DNA from: Protonemura montana | Taxonomy: Eukaryota; Arthropoda; Insecta; Plecoptera; Nemouridae | Length of the DNA: 64,000 nt | Reading direction: 5' to 3' | NCBI GenBank assembly: GCA_947568835.1 | Contig: OX387604.1 | Location: 26,875,076 to 26,939,075, forward strand | In this document: positions 9,843 through 24,359 of the stretch, piece by piece | Position numbering within the stretch: position 1 is the stretch's first letter | Layout of the letters: each line of letters begins with the position of its first letter | Translations under genes and position numbers: made by a program | Notes under the pieces: model-generated | Database searches by the model: none | What the model was told of the DNA's origin: nothing | Seen by the model: only the letters and a program-made list of their open reading frames with translations

Positions 9843-12800
9843 GTAAATGAGTTTATTATTTTATTTGATTCAAAATCAGTTTTACAATTTTTGAAGTGCT
9901 GTAAAATATTTTGATGTTTGTAGCTTGAGACTATTTGGGGATTGCGATTCGCTAAAAATGACACCACATAACCACATAAAGCTAGTTTAGACGTCAATGC
10001 ATGTAGTTTAACGCGTCTGTACTTTATTGTAATAAATACCAATTATGAATGCCTCGATCTCCATTCTAGTAAAACATCGGATTTTGTACCTGTACCGGTA
10101 TTCAAATACTCTATGTTCAGTGAGAATCTGAGTCCACGCTTAAAACGGTAGAAAAATGTTAACCTTTTTATATAATTGAGGCAGGCAATTATTTCAAAAC
10201 ATAACCTGCAGGTATTTTCTTGCTCGGTAAACTAACTATGCAAGTAGATACATTCAGTTTGATTTATGTTCAAGCTTGTCTTTAGCACACATACTCTTGT
10301 AATATTTTTCCCTTATCAGTAAAATCCCATTCTCATCTAATCTTTCGAAAATAAACCTTATCAAATGTTTTATATCTGACAATAAGGATTAGGAAATAGA
10401 AAATTAAGGTGCTGCCTAATGAATTGTATTATTTCTTGGTAGTTAGACAAATCTAACTGCAGCTGTAAGGTTCAGGTGGTAGTTTCCGCGAAGTACATTA
10501 AAAGTCGTGCAAAATTAGCAGCAAAAGACAGGATGTAACAAATGAAAGCAATGCAACTTATTGACCTTAGACTAATTAAACAGTTGATCTGCTTTCAGTT
10601 CACGACATTTTTAACAAGAGGTTATTTTGACCTGATGACGACGAGTCAGTTAAAAAAGTGAAAAGACATATGTCATCTTAGATCCACCGCATTGAAATAT
10701 TGGCGTGGCAGGTAACCAGAAGATCCCACTAATAAACGAGTCTTTTCAAATACATCTCGGGTACATAAAGATATTGTTGGATGATGTCATCAAAAGTAGA
10801 CCAACAGTATTCGAAAACGCATCTGATTTTTTCAAAAATCGGTGTCAAGATTTCGTTTATTTCCACTAAAGCTCAAATAATTCGCACTAGTCAAAGCATT
10901 TGACACCAACATATTTTCGTTTCTCTTTCCTCTTGGCAGTAATCAGGTAGTCTACAATAACATTTGACCAGCGTTGAGATGAGCTGGAGATGAAAGTTTG
11001 CTTGTGTAGGCACTAGGCAAGCAGGTGGTAGGTAGGCTCCGTATAGTTCACGAACCTTCCTTTTTCAACCTTGGCAATGGAGAGTACCCAATCATTAGAA
11101 CGCACGCCCATTCTGCTAGCCATCTTAAAAACATTTGTGTCCAAAATGTACAATAGCTTTGTAATTATGGCCGACCTTTGTTGGAAGTACCATGACAGAT
11201 GGGGTGCCATAAGAAATAATAGTCAAGTCAACCCTAAAGTTGGTCTTAAATAACTACAATTGAGAGTTTGTTGTACTAACTCGGCATGTGTATGTTTTTT
11301 GCTTTTTGCAATAACAGAATATAAATCACGATTACTAGTTGTTTAGCTCATTATTGAAGTAAACATAATATGGAGGTAGAATACAATCGTATGTTCGCTA
11401 TATCATCAAAACATTTCATATGCAACGCAATGTTTTCGGCAAATAGGTGGACTTAAATCGTAGTCGGCAGTTTGATGTTTTTAATAGGTTAAGCTGACAT
11501 ATCATTTAGGCGGACCAGCGTGACACCCTCATACATTTAATAATTCATAACAGTGAGCAATATCTTTGTTAAATGTTGACGTCATTGTTCATATGACGCA
11601 AGCGAAGAGACATGTTCGATGGTTGAAGGATCCTACTTGCTCAAGAGATATTGGTGGTGATCTTTATCAATGCTTTTACTTACTTGGTAATTTCGCAGGA
11701 AAATAGATAAATCATATGAGCCTATTTCTTCCGAAACTATACTAAATGAAGCTAGAAGAATCGCCATCGAGCGTAGAAAAGCACACTACTGGTATTGGGT
11801 GCACTAAAAATAGGTGGCTATGCCAGGTAAAACTTGAGGATTGAACCAAAGATTGAACGCTGGGGTGACCGTGAACACCTGGTTCACTTCGAAAGACGTG
11901 CGAACAATGGATTAAGCGACGGATTTGTTGAAAACTAGATGATTTCGAATGCTTCCGGTGTAAAAACTAGGTTCTTGGATCATTCAAGTCTTTTTCTCAT
12001 AGAGTCAATGATAACAATACCGTATATACCATCTGGAACAAATCCTTACAATTCTCTGTGGAGTCAAGACTTCGAGTTACTGAACTATGCTTCAGAGTTT
12101 AGACTATGATTCGAAAGAAAGTTGACTTTTTTTTTTTTTCACTCCATGCGGGAGCCCTGTGTAATATCAGCCTACCGCTTTGCAACTGCTTCTATGCATC
12201 TTGATCGTCCCATTCTTTTACTTAGTGTCAGTAAACACAGTTTAATTCCTGAATAAAGCGATAAACACGACGTTGATAATCAAACAGAACATTTGACTCT
12301 ACTTTTATAACGCCATAAGACAGACTTCCTAACTTGACTTACTATCTTTTAAAAGTGAGCTTTTAATTATATTGAAAGTCCCAACCTATTAGTGGTTTAA
12401 ATATATACTCTTCTAGGTGGGTGGACGCACTTAAGAACACTTGTCGAGAATGTGCCGCTTGCAGTGTACATTAAATTACTCAATTTGTAAATGCTAAGTA
12501 GGAAATTATTAGACGTAATTTCTTTTTTCTTGCCAATTGCAGAAAACTACTTAAATAAACCGTCTTTTTACGAAATATACCAATTAATCATTTAGTCAGC
12601 GACTATCGTTAGAGAGGTGTGAGAATTAAAGCGTGCCCCTGTGGGTCGATCTTGGCCAGGCACCCCGACCAATCTTGACAGGCCTAACAGGGTCCCAACC
12701 CAACAGAGTAAAATAATTGGTGAGCGAGTTATCTTTTAGCCGCACACCTGCCCGTGCAGCGCGCTCATAAATCGCTCAATCTTCTATTGTCTTATCCAAT

Positions 12801-14443
12801 TGAGGGCGGATGTTTTCTTCTTGACTCACACAATAACCTTTCTTTGGGCGGGAAGCAGCCCGGCCATTTTTTTCTCGAAGATGCTGGCGGACTTTCTGTC
12901 GGTTCAAGGGCATGTATCACTTTTTATTTCGCGATACACTTTCAGCTAGTTAGGTTGTAAAGGCTGCCATTTTGCCGGCTCATTATATTGGGTACTCAAT
13001 TGTCCTAAAGAGAAGCGTTTTTACAGTTACTTATCTCTGTGATATTGCACTCAAACGTGTGGTTTTTGTGAACATATGTATAAAACTCTTCCAAAAATAA
13101 TGATATGTGTAAACGTTAGGGATGTTTATCATAAAATAACATGGGTTGCAAGCTGGAGGTACATGTATTTCCAACGCTTATAGCACAAGCACCAGACGAA
13201 CACTGTTTACGCGTGGGGCATTTGTGAAACAGTGACTTTCATGCCACGAACGAAACCGAGAGAGATAGAAACTGAGTATAGTCAAAGGGAAATGATGCCA
13301 ATGAAGGGTTTCAAAAAGCTATGTCATTGGTGGGATAGAAATTGTTAGTAACATTGTTTCCCGTTTCATAGATGGTCACTATCAGAGTTCTGTACCACCG
13401 ATAAAGCTAAGTGCAATTCCCACTGAAACATTAGCATTCGTCTCCAGTCTCACAAAGCAACGATATCGAAGACACCTTTAGTTTATAATTTCACAGAGGA
13501 CACCACATCTAGCGGGGCAATACGCTAACAGAATAAGAACACTAGACGAGAAAAGGCAACGGTTACATTCAATTTACATAGTGTTTATTTCTCTTAACAA
13601 CCTCCTTTAGCTGTCATACCTCTTCGTCGCTTTCATACCTCCTGGTGCAATGGCCGAGATGAGTCAAATATTTACCCTGTATTTCTTGCACAAAGGACCT
13701 CGGTTCATGCGTTGGTGCTAGGCACTCAGAACTGGGTTATATTCCTGTCCAATAATTACTTAAATTACAAGCAAAGTGATGTGAGAGTTGGGTTGCTGGT
13801 AAGTTTCCAGTTATGATGGAGTGCAGTAGGTACCTATGTCTACCTGTTAATAATGTCTAAGCCAATACTTACCTACCGGTACCTAACTGTGCTTGTGAAT
13901 TGAAATTCTGGCTCGTTGTGCACTTTGTATTGTATTCAAGGTGCGTTGCTTCTGTGCACTTTTGAGTGTTTGCTTCAGAAGTGCGTTATTCCATTATTGG
14001 TTGCCCCCTAAATTTTCTCTTTCAAACCAGCTTTCAAAGGACTGCGGCTGAAATTTATAAAAATAGATCTTACGGAAATAGACCCAGAGAAATCAATATT
14101 AACTTTGTGGATGATAAATTTACCTGTAGGAATGAACAGTGTTTTGAAAACTAGTTGAACATCTAAGCAGTAGCACTGTTAATAAGTGGTGGCTTATTGA
14201 ATATATATCAGTGGTAAATAAGCCAGCTACACTTTGTTCTTTCTAATTATGAAAACGAAATGGCCGGCAAACATTTTCACCTGAAAAAAGTGACTGCTTG
14301 AAATAAGAAATAATCCGAAGTGAGCACCGGAAACAATGGTAGCGTGTTGCTGGGCAGAGGGGGAAAACGCTTGAATTAATAACAATTATATTCCGATAAG
14401 GGTTAGGGTAGAAGCAGAAGCCAGCCGCCGTACCTAGCGACCG
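9843..14443. other. Unique sequence, nothing recognised
   Basis: AT-rich single-copy sequence. No exon, RNA gene or element is supportable. Short open frames on both strands are at chance length. Confidence 0.5.
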
Positions 14444-14485
14444 ACAAACAAACAAACAAACACACAAACAAATAAACAAACACAC
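14444..14485. repeat. (AAAC)n simple repeat
   Basis: ACAAACAAACAAACACACAA-type run with one AAAT interruption. Confidence 0.85.
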
Positions 14486-14853
14486 GGACGTACTGTTCGA
14501 TGTGCAGTCGTGTGAAACGCATTGGATCAAAACAGTGTCAAAGAACACTTTGAATGTTTTGTTAACTAACATATCGACAGGAGTGTTTTATTGATAGACA
14601 CCCAATTAAAAATTGCTTACGTAGTGCATCTTACTTACAAATAATCCATTCAATGTGGTACCTTAGATAATGATCACCAATTGGTGAAGTTACTTCTCTT
14701 ATGGAACTTTACCTACAAAATGCTAGTGGGTGCTTGTCTGCTCTCAGTACTTATTCTTAAGATAGATAAGATTCCCATCTGAGATGCCTCAGGGGGAGCA
14801 TGAGCACTCTGAAAACCCCACGTTTTATTGACGTATTTTATCTTTCACTATAG

Positions 14854-14862
14854 CCACGATCG
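14854..14862 (+). CDS. Possible 9-nt microexon of the second gene
   Basis: CCACGATCG lies between a strong acceptor (ATCTTTCACTATAG, pyrimidine-rich from 14835) and a strong donor (GTAAGAAA at 14863). Joined to the phase-1 end of the signal exon it adds Ala-Thr-Ile and leaves phase 1 again, with no stop. The sites are good on both sides, but a 9-nt exon has no coding signal of its own, and chance pairing of splice motifs is possible. Confidence 0.25.
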
Positions 14863-16127
14863 GTAAGAAACAGCACTCCGTTCCTCGAGATGCGCAGATT
14901 GAATTTCCGGCTAAAGTGAATGCCAACTGGCACTCGAAGGATAATCAATTGTCGAGTGTAGCTGAAACATCTAGGTGTTTATTGTTTAGTATTGGACATG
15001 GAGTTTGTAGTCAGTGACGAGACGGAAGTGTCTACTGGCTAGAGGTGTCATTTTAGTGGCGTCGGGTCAGGTCATGCTTGGCTAGCTGCCCCTGCCTCCT
15101 CCTCCGCCGCTGGTGGCTGCAGGGCATCGGAGCATGACCCCCGTACGCATGGCATGCTTTGTTGTATGAAACCTACTGGCTAGTGGACGAGTTGCGAGGG
15201 TCCCCTTTGCTTGTTACCTATAAAAGTACGAGGGGATGGTTTATGTAGATAGCGGTGACTAACTTGCGGCTAGACATGGGGAAGTGACGGCTGTTTGATC
15301 GCGATATTTAGTCATATTAGAAATTGGAAGGACATTTTTTTAAGCCTGGAAGTCATTCGCTATCAAGTGATGCTAGTGAAGTGTAAGAAATGGGACTTCC
15401 TTTGCAAGTTACTGAAGTTTTGATAATGTTTTTTGATTTTTCTCTATCAGAAAACCAACACAGTAATACCAACGAAAAACAAAATAATTATACAACATTT
15501 GATCATAGTTTCTTTGTCTAATGACATCTTGAATTGGACATAATCACTATGTTGGAAATAACCGTTTGTCTAGCTCACTTTTGTGGAATTTCAAACGAGA
15601 GTTTCGGTGCAAGATAAGGTCGATACCATACGTAAGCTCACTGAATCCTGAATCCATGCGAGAGTCCTGAACGTCACGTCCACCAGCAATGCTAGGTGAC
15701 CCGCTACCCTATATCAGATGTAAAACCTGTTTCTAGGTATAAACTTGCCCTGTTTCAACTTTCAATGCTATTTCCTGTCCCCATCGGTTTATGTTGCAGA
15801 CTCCACATTGTCTTTAGTCAAGACTTTCTTTTCACAAATATATACAGAGAATGATGAGAATTAATTTTGTATCAGACTGTAGTATCAATGAATGAATAAC
15901 AGAGTTCTCATTGCTCTAATTTGTTACTTAATTTGTGAAAATAGAAGCCTGATCATTTATTTGAGTGCAAGTTCAATGCAAATAATGCACGAAAATAATA
16001 GATAGTTGATTTATTCATCCATAGCCTGGCCGATGGTTTCAATTCTGCTAAATTCAATTTATTAGTTACACGCACATGTATCATGTGTGTGTAATCTTAT
16101 CTGACGCAGTAACGCATGCCACCAAGT
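14863..16127. other. Unique sequence, nothing recognised
   Basis: Contains a moderately GC-rich patch near 15060-15140 but no supportable exon or element. Confidence 0.45.
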
Positions 16128-16562
16128 TCAACCCTGCAAACTTACTTCAAACTTACTTCAAACTTACTCCAAACTTACTGCAAACTTACTCCAAACTTAC
16201 TGCAAACTTACTCCAAACTTACTCCAAACTTACTTCAAACTTACTGCAAACTTACTGCAAACTTACTTCAAACTTACTCCAAACTTACTGCAAACTTACT
16301 TCAAACTTACTGCAAACTTACTCCAAACTTACTCCAAACTTACTTCAAACTTACTGCAAACTTACTGCAAACTTACTTCAAACTTACTACAAACTTACTC
16401 CAAACTTACTTCAAACTTACTTCAAACTTACTGCAAACTTACTCCAAACTTACTTCAAACTTACTGCAAACTTACTTCAAACTTACTTCAAACTTACTTC
16501 AAACTTAATTCAAACTTACTGCAAACTTACTTCAAACTTAATTCAAACTTACTGCAAACTTA
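16128..16562. repeat. 11-bp minisatellite (AAACTTACTNC), about 39 units
   Basis: The units are AAACTTACTTC, AAACTTACTCC and AAACTTACTGC. Read as the variant base, GCCTGGT occurs twice, ten units (110 bp) apart, so blocks as well as single units were duplicated. The last few units include AAACTTAATTC variants. Two overlapping plus-strand open frames (LLQTYFKLT-like) are by-products of the repeat. Confidence 0.95.
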
Positions 16563-16762
16563 TTATTTTAATCTGACTTCTTTCTTACTCTAAAAGAATC
16601 CCACATAAGCATTTATAATTTTTAGAATGTCACATTTCTCGCCTGATAACCCGGTTCTGCGGAAGTTCGCAATGCCCTGATTTCAAAATTATTGGTGCAG
16701 TACAAAATATTGGTTGGAAGTAACAAATCGCTAGGCAATACTTTCTCTGCAAGCCGGCTACC

Positions 16763-16812
16763 CCTATTTTACACAAGATTTTACACAAGATTTTACACAA
16801 GATTTTACACCA
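16763..16812. repeat. 12-bp tandem repeat, four copies
   Basis: TTTTACACAAGA repeated, the last copy diverging to TTTTACACCAGT. Confidence 0.9.
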
Positions 16813-19800
16813 GTACATGACATTATTTTAGAACAGTAATCTCGGCTGGTACAGTCGTTCGATACAATATCAAGAACCCACAGAATATTTGCATTCCATT
16901 AATCTTGTCAGAGTCGAGTTTAACAAAATAACCTGACCACGATTGTATAAACTAAATAAATGAACCTGGATGATAATGAACTCATCTAAATGCGTTATTA
17001 CTACCTTTTTAATTTGATGATCTTGCTTCATATCAACCCAATCAATTGCCTGCTAGTTTATAATTTAATAATATGTATCTAGATCTACTTCAAAGAGCAA
17101 ACCCCTTCAAATCACACATTTTTTCCCCTTGTTATTACCGAAATTATTCTTACCAATTACAATTTTAATAACAACCGTTACTACGGGCACAAATATCATC
17201 GCGATTTGAAAGTAGCAATCCTTTAAAAACAGCCTCTGGTTTCAGTTATTCCAAAATCATTTGAATCATTGTCGGTTATTTCAGTAGGTTCAGCATCAAA
17301 TAAGTTGTTCTTGTTTTCAAGTTGATTTTAACCTCATCAACTCATCTTGCTCCTCCTCGCGGAGTACTGGTACATTCACAGGTGAGGCTTCTCTCACTTT
17401 CTCCAAGCTGGACCACTTTCTAAGATCGAAGCGGCATCGCAAGATGTCTGTTTCACCGGATATCTTTCCAGCCCGGCACATACTAATCACAGTCACTAAA
17501 GAATAGCCCCGGAAAATTAGCATTTCTAAAAATGCATCGATGCAATGTTTGCATTTGTTATTGTGTTGCAAATAAAATTGCACTAGAAGTTCTAGGTCTG
17601 TACGTTTGCATCTACTATTTGAATTTGCTATTCGGTATATTATTGTAACTTTGAAGGTTGTTCAAATAAGGCTTCCTAACGGTTTCGTAGACTAGCTCGG
17701 GTTGAAGCTGGTATATAGCAGCTAAAAGGGAAGGGAAAACATGGCTTGTTCATCTTCTATCATAGGATGAAATTAGTACACATCAGTTAGCTTATTGTGT
17801 TGAAATATTGTACGGAGAGTTGCAAGCAAACTAACTTCAACACACTCAAAGTGCATCTTGCATTGTGTCTCCCTTCCCCCAACCCCTCCTCTCTCACCGT
17901 CTCGATCACCACGCACCTAGGTTGAATGGCCCGAATAATTAGGTGCATGGGTACTTCCGCCAACGCAATTAGCACCTTTGTCGATACGAATACTCGCCGG
18001 ACGGGGATTCGATTAGACGGCCGAAGATGGCCCAATTTTATACATGTAAGGAAGCGACTGTTTACCGTCACATTCGATAAGAATTCGGTGAGAAAGCGGT
18101 AAATAACCAAGCCGATTAGATACTTATGACTTATATTCCGCGTTCTTTACATTTTTTTTTATTTCGCATAGTACTACTTTGTGTTACGTGCAGGCGGCCA
18201 TGCGAGTTTTTTCATGACAATGAACTCTTTAAAAATCGTTTAAACAGAATTATTCGAGTTGGTACGTGACTTGGTCCTCTTTTGTGTTGGTAACAGTGGA
18301 TATCAAGTCGCTGGAGATGAAAGGATGTTTGGATGCCAGGTGACATGCGTTAGGGAATAAGGACAGTGGGGTAACGCGTGGTCCAGCCGTGGCCAACACG
18401 GGATTAATCACTATCTGAACGCATTTCAAATGTTAATTGATGTAATCACATGTGTAACGGTTATTGGTGACGTTTGGGGCCAGATTTCCGGCGACGTGTG
18501 TTTTCAGGGATAAGCCAGATCATTCGAGTGTGACTCAGAGTCAATTTGCATCGGATTTTTCGCTAAAGAAAGTCGACTTTTGAGGTAATTTCATTTATTA
18601 GATGTATTTTTACTGGCTGCACCGCTCTGACGACTTGTCACTCGGGTAATTATGCCGAGGAGAAATCTCAATGAGCCTCCTCCGAGTTATCGGTGGGAAA
18701 ACTGCCAATTATTATGGGAAATGAACGGAAAAAGAGTTTTTTTTTTCTCTTCAGTAGTGTGGAAAAGACGGAAATAAATATAATTCTATTCTGATTTCTA
18801 ATTATATTCATTCAATTTATGTGCGGTCATTTATGCAATAGCGCATGGTTTCCTTTTTTTGATCGAAACATCAACATTTGGCAAACATAGGACAGTGCGT
18901 AGATTCGGTGATAATAGCTTCAAGATTGTAGCATATGTTCAATCGAAGCTACAATCCAATATAGGCCAGAAAGTGCGATAAGCAAACATGATTCATGTTT
19001 GCCTGAATTGCACTCTGAGATAACAACATATCCGTGATAACTACTTATCCATGATAATTACAGAGCCATGCTGATCTTGCTTTGCACACTTACTACTATT
19101 TGCTCAAATTATTATACACATTTTGAAATTCCGTGACATCTTCATTAACCTTTGTTGCAAGTTTGGCTACTTTCAAATTTCAACATCCAAGCGGCTTTTC
19201 TGTCAGTTCAGTGAGTGGGAAGGCGTCATCATCCGCTACCTCAGCACTGGGCCAGTAAACTGCATGTTTAACATGCACTGAAGACACTCGAATGCATGCG
19301 CTAATAAAATGCAATAGACCGGACCCAATTTTCCCGATTGCCCCGCCTCGTCGCACGACTTTACAATTATCGGCCACTCGGCCTCTTTATGTCTAACAAT
19401 ATTCAGACCACAAATTTGAGTAAAATCTTTGGGCAATGAATTGCGAAGCCAAACCACAACATTACCACGAAATAGAGTGCAACGAAAATGTGACAGACAT
19501 CAGTCGGGCTGCCCGTCCAGTCAACGTAGTTTAGCTCTGGTCTTCACCAGTGGCGCACTGACATGCTAATCCATGTGCCAACTTCCATGGGAAGCGACTT
19601 GTGATGTCTTAGTTTCGCTCGATACGATGAACTTCTCTTATTAAATTTTATGTCGTGCGTTTCGTGTATTAAAACTGATATCAACTTAGATAAACGACGT
19701 GGGCCGCATGGGATATAATAAATTTCAACTACAGTTATGATATGAGGCTCGTACCGAATTCTGTCCTCGTTTGCCAAATTTAAATGTCAGTCTTCGGCTT

Positions 19801-22800
19801 ATCTCCCGGGGCTGAAACAAGCTTTGTAGCGTAGCTAAAGCGTGATAACAAGCAACCAGTTCATGGTTTCTTCTCAACCTTTAGTTTCAAGTTTCAACCA
19901 TATCAATAAAAATATAACAATGTATTGTGAGATTCGAATTTCTACCCTGTTCTTGAAACATATTATTCAACTTCGATCTGAACGTCGGCGTGAAGCAAAT
20001 TTTTACAACGCTTACACTCATCTTTCGCATAATTTTAACAGATATTGTCCCGCTATTTCTTAAAGGCTTCAGGAAGAACGCGTTTTGTATAAATTCACCG
20101 AGGGACTTACTAAATATTCACAACGCATCTCATTCCCTGTCGCTAGTTCCACCACTGGACTGCACAGTTTGTGATCGGAGGTAGGTTGCGTTTAGTCACA
20201 CCAGCCAGTCTTCTATTTTGCGGATTGCCGCCAACCGTTACCAAAATTTATCGGTGCGTCTCGGGCAGTTCACCGTTTGACTTGTAGGAGCAACGCTTGC
20301 CACGTATGGGGCACCCGAGCCGGCCCCCACAAAGTTCGGCCCCACGAGGGACCGGTGCCCACACACACACCGAAAATAGTCACCTCTTAACGGGACGGCC
20401 CGTGCCGAATTCATTTTGCGGAAACGGTGTTAGCTGTAGCGTTCAATCATGAACGCAATCGGTGTGTGTTGATTTTGCTATTTGATTTTTTTATATCTTA
20501 ATCTCCATGTAAAACATCCGTTTGTGTGCTTTTTTGGTCTGGTTTTCATGTTCGGAATAACCTTTGTGTTTTGAACCACACATAACCTTGTAAGAATGAA
20601 GCAACCCAAACCTGTAAGTAAACAGAAGAACTAACCACCCCATAAATTACATGTGAGCTCTCAATTTGTCAGTTATTTAGCGTGGCTTGTTTTATATTCG
20701 ACCCATCCACAGCTTCTAGCCCAAGGAACGTTTATTATCGACACTTTGTTGGTTCTAGATGCCATTACAATATTTCCTTGGCGTGTAATAGGATCACAAA
20801 ATACGTGTCTTTTTCCACTGCAATCGCTGTGTGCTCTATTATTCTGAGCTTCCTGCTCAAAACGCATCGTATTTGAGTTGAGAGATGGTGAATCTTCGTG
20901 CAACGGTCATTTTGCACCTTACGCAACTTTGCTGGGAGTGCAGAATTAACAAACACTTGATTATTTCTGACAAGACAAGATGAATTCATGTAAGCATGTG
21001 CGTAGGTGGTTAAATCAAAGTCCAACCTGGCTACGGAAATGTACAAACATACTTCGGCAAATTAGTGCTAGGCATGTTTCGTGGCACGATACTAAAACAT
21101 GAGACCTGATTGTAAATAAATATATGCTTGTAAAATGACATTATTAAACCATAGTAAAACTAATTTATGTAAATGCAGTCTAGTTGGGATGGTTTAAGAC
21201 TAGGTATGACTCTGATTTCTCACGCTCTGTAGCTATTCAGTGTTGGTATCGATAGCTAAAGATCTACGCCACTGAACCATGCTCCGAAGACAGGTGATGC
21301 CTGGCTCAGTGCTAGCCACTCGAGCGTGCCAAGATAGGTGCAGTTCGATCTTGTTTTACACAGAACACACGTATATTTATATTACTGCATTCTGTGACTC
21401 ATTTTATTCTCTTTTGTCTTACGAATCATGCAGTCGTGCAGAAGAAACCATTATGATGGCGAAGTCTCAACCGTAGGAAACAAAAAAAAAAGTTGGTTGC
21501 TTAAATAATATCACTAATTATTGTGTCTCGCAGGCTGAATAATAGGTAGGTCATCGTTTCTTAGAATCTATCCCTGACCAGCTTCCTTGGTTTGTGTGAG
21601 CGCCATGTCTTTCTTTAAGATTGTCTTGTCGAGGAATTTGCATCTAAGTCGGTTCCCACACGAAATTGCTGCAATTAGGCCTTTTTGCGATATTTGTTTT
21701 CCTACATCACTATTTATGACCAAAGTTACCGAAAGAATTTGTAATTTCTCGATATTTTTCCCCCAGTGTTTTATCCAATACAATCCCATAGTCTGAAGGT
21801 CAACAACAGTGAAAATTTTCCCCAAAGTTATATCTAAATCAAGGTTTCTCTTTGGTATTATTTGAGTAACTAAAACATAAGACCACCCTACTAGCATCAC
21901 TCAATTATTTGGGTTTACATTTCATTATTTCTCAACAGCTTTACCATAGCAGTTTCTGAATGAATCTTTCATTTCCTTCATCGTCACGCATTACGTGCTC
22001 TGCCATTATCTTGCCGAGTGCATCGCTTGCAGTTCCTTTTCACTGCAGTTTTATCTGCAGCTAAAGTCAGTTTGTGTGAGCCAGTTTGACCTGCTTTACT
22101 GGAGTTATATTAAACAGCGCTGCGTATCGCCACACAAGAACCAGTTGAGTACGGCATGTTAACAACCCCAAATATTAGAATGAGCGGCCATCTTGTTTAG
22201 ATGCTTCTTGCTATTAGGTAATACACAACCCTTGAAAGTAACTATAGTTGAACCAACGGAGGTAGTTGAAATGCATACTTGCCGAGGTGTATGCATCATG
22301 GTGTTGTCATCAGTTTAGTAATGACTTGCAATTGCATCAGGTAACTCGATCTCACATAAGCATTCAACTGTGTAGGCGTTGCCGCATATATCTCCGTACC
22401 TCTGTGTGTGTCACCTTCGGCCCCACCCAGTCGCACGAAGCGGGCCGCGAATTTGTGTCAAAAGTCTTGCTAGGAAACGGGAAGAACAAGATCAACATAA
22501 GTTTAATAACTTCAATTGTTGAAGCGATGTGTTAGGAACTTATGGAATGAATTAAAAGTGAAGGTAAAAGTTGAAACAGGTAATTTTGTTGATGCATGCT
22601 ACAGCTGGTAATAGCGTATTTTATTTTCAGTATTTTTTATGTTGCGCAAAACGTCATCATAATTCAAACAGTAAAATTGAAGAATTGTTATGATGGTTCA
22701 GCCTCTAAACTTACACAATCTTGCAAAGCGTCTCTTGGTAATCTCGCCTTTCAAGTAAAATAAATCTGCTAATCTCATTCTCATTGAAATGAATACCTTT

Positions 22801-23370
22801 CGGCATCGCCATAGTTGACAATGCAGATTTGAATAATCCTGCGAATTCAAATGATTTGACGACACCTATTGTTCGCTGCCCCTAATTTGTGGCTAACGGT
22901 GGAACTTGGTCGCTAATCAATGTTTAACGGGTTATCACAAGGCCTAATTGACATTAACAATTAAGGGTCATACGATGAATTCAGCAGAGCTTTTGCTCTG
23001 AAACAACGAGTTGGTGGGAGGTTTGTTTGTTTTTGATGTTTCGAAGCACTTTGAACCTTGTTAGTGACGAGGACCCGCATACCTTTTATCACCTGTTGGA
23101 CGCAACTCGGCGCACAAACACAACTCGAGACAAGAAAGTTGGGCAAGACAACGAGTTTACCTAGAAGTTGTAATTCATTTAAACCGTCTTAATTGTTAAC
23201 AATAACATTTAACCGCTGATTCAAATTAGGGAGATGTCTATAACATAAATTCATAATGTTGCAATACTTATGATGGTAGCGATATACCCAAATAAACAAA
23301 TACACTTTACTAGTTCTAATAATTATTATTGTCATGATTGACCGTTATGGTGTGAGACATTTCAGTGGTA
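16813..23370. other. Long unique stretch, nothing firmly recognised
   Basis: About 6.5 kb with no SINE or array. A minus-strand open frame at 17317-17583 has a protein-like composition but no family I recognise. A GC-rich patch at about 20270-20410 has no obvious gene. No splice-bounded exon could be supported. Confidence 0.4.
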
Positions 23371-23450
23371 AATACATATAAACACATATAAATACTTATA
23401 AATACATATAAATACATATAAATACATATAAATACATATAAATACATTTA
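23371..23450. repeat. 10-bp tandem repeat (ATACATATAA)
   Basis: About eight copies of AATACATATA with minor variation at the left edge (AACACATATA, AATACTTATA). Confidence 0.9.
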
Positions 23451-23770
23451 CACTAATTAACACATTACTCCTGTGTGCTCTTTTACATTTCAAATCATAT
23501 GGTAAGAAGTTAAATAATTTAATTCCATAGAAAATAGGTCCTTTATTTGAAACATCGGTCGGTCTTTAGGTAATACACAATACTTACAGCGTACAAATAG
23601 TTGAATACATGTAAAGGCAAGGCAGTGGTACAATTGTATATTTCTGAAATAATGCTTTTGTAGAGTCCTTAATGTACGCCTGGATCAGTGGGGTAGAAGC
23701 TAGCATTCGCCAAATATTTTATTGCTCTTTTTTGACATCAAAACAATTTGATGGCCAGGGATGATTGACC

Positions 23771-23804
23771 CCACAATACAATACAATATAATACAATACA
23801 ATAA
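23771..23804. repeat. (AATAC)n simple repeat
   Basis: CACAATACAATACAATATAA-like pentamer run. Confidence 0.85.
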
Positions 23805-24065
23805 GCTAGCATAAACAGAAGAGAAGTAGGCTAGTTTAGCAGTATTAAAAATTGCATATTTTAAGCACTATTTTAATTAATTATCAGCCGGATGATATTT
23901 TCTATGCAACATTTATGATATGTTTATCCCATTTTAATCAATTGTCTATAATAACAAGAACACAAGCATCCACGTGTCCTAGCAGTTGTACAGTTCTGTT
24001 CAGGAATACATTTACCACAGATTTTACAGGTCAATAACAAGCAATCAATACAAATTTATTGTCTG

Positions 24066-24359
24066 CTAAAACCTAGATGGCACAAATCTCAAATTCATCT
24101 TCAACACGACTAGTATTTCTATGTTTTTTTTGTCTTTATTCTGATATTTGTCTGTAAAATTGAGGTAAATGCCGGCACCCTCACCTCTACTAATATTCAT
24201 TCCAGCAAGTGCAAGTTCGAGGCAATCCAATTTATTTACCAGGATTCTAATGTTCACATTTAAAAGTGTGATTCTGGTGTTTTCTAATTTGTTATTATTC
24301 TTCATGCGCGCTTTTCCTTGCTGGGATTCCTCATCACTCCGACCCATTGATCTAAACAA
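24066..24359 (-). pseudogene. Possible LINE endonuclease-region relic
   Basis: A 97-codon minus-strand frame contains TLLNVNIRILVNKLDCLELA and, after a gap, GEGAGIYLN. These resemble the start of the endonuclease domain of CR1/L2-like LINE proteins (an 'N-RSL-NKLD' block) and the later 'GGGVGIY' block with the middle missing. The similarity is from memory of family patterns and is modest. If right, it is a short, internally deleted relic. Confidence 0.3.

Noticed and set aside
17355-17390. CACAG|GTGAG at 17381|17382 as a recursive splice site
   Set aside because: Weak tract just upstream, and an AG lies between the better pyrimidine stretch and the junction.
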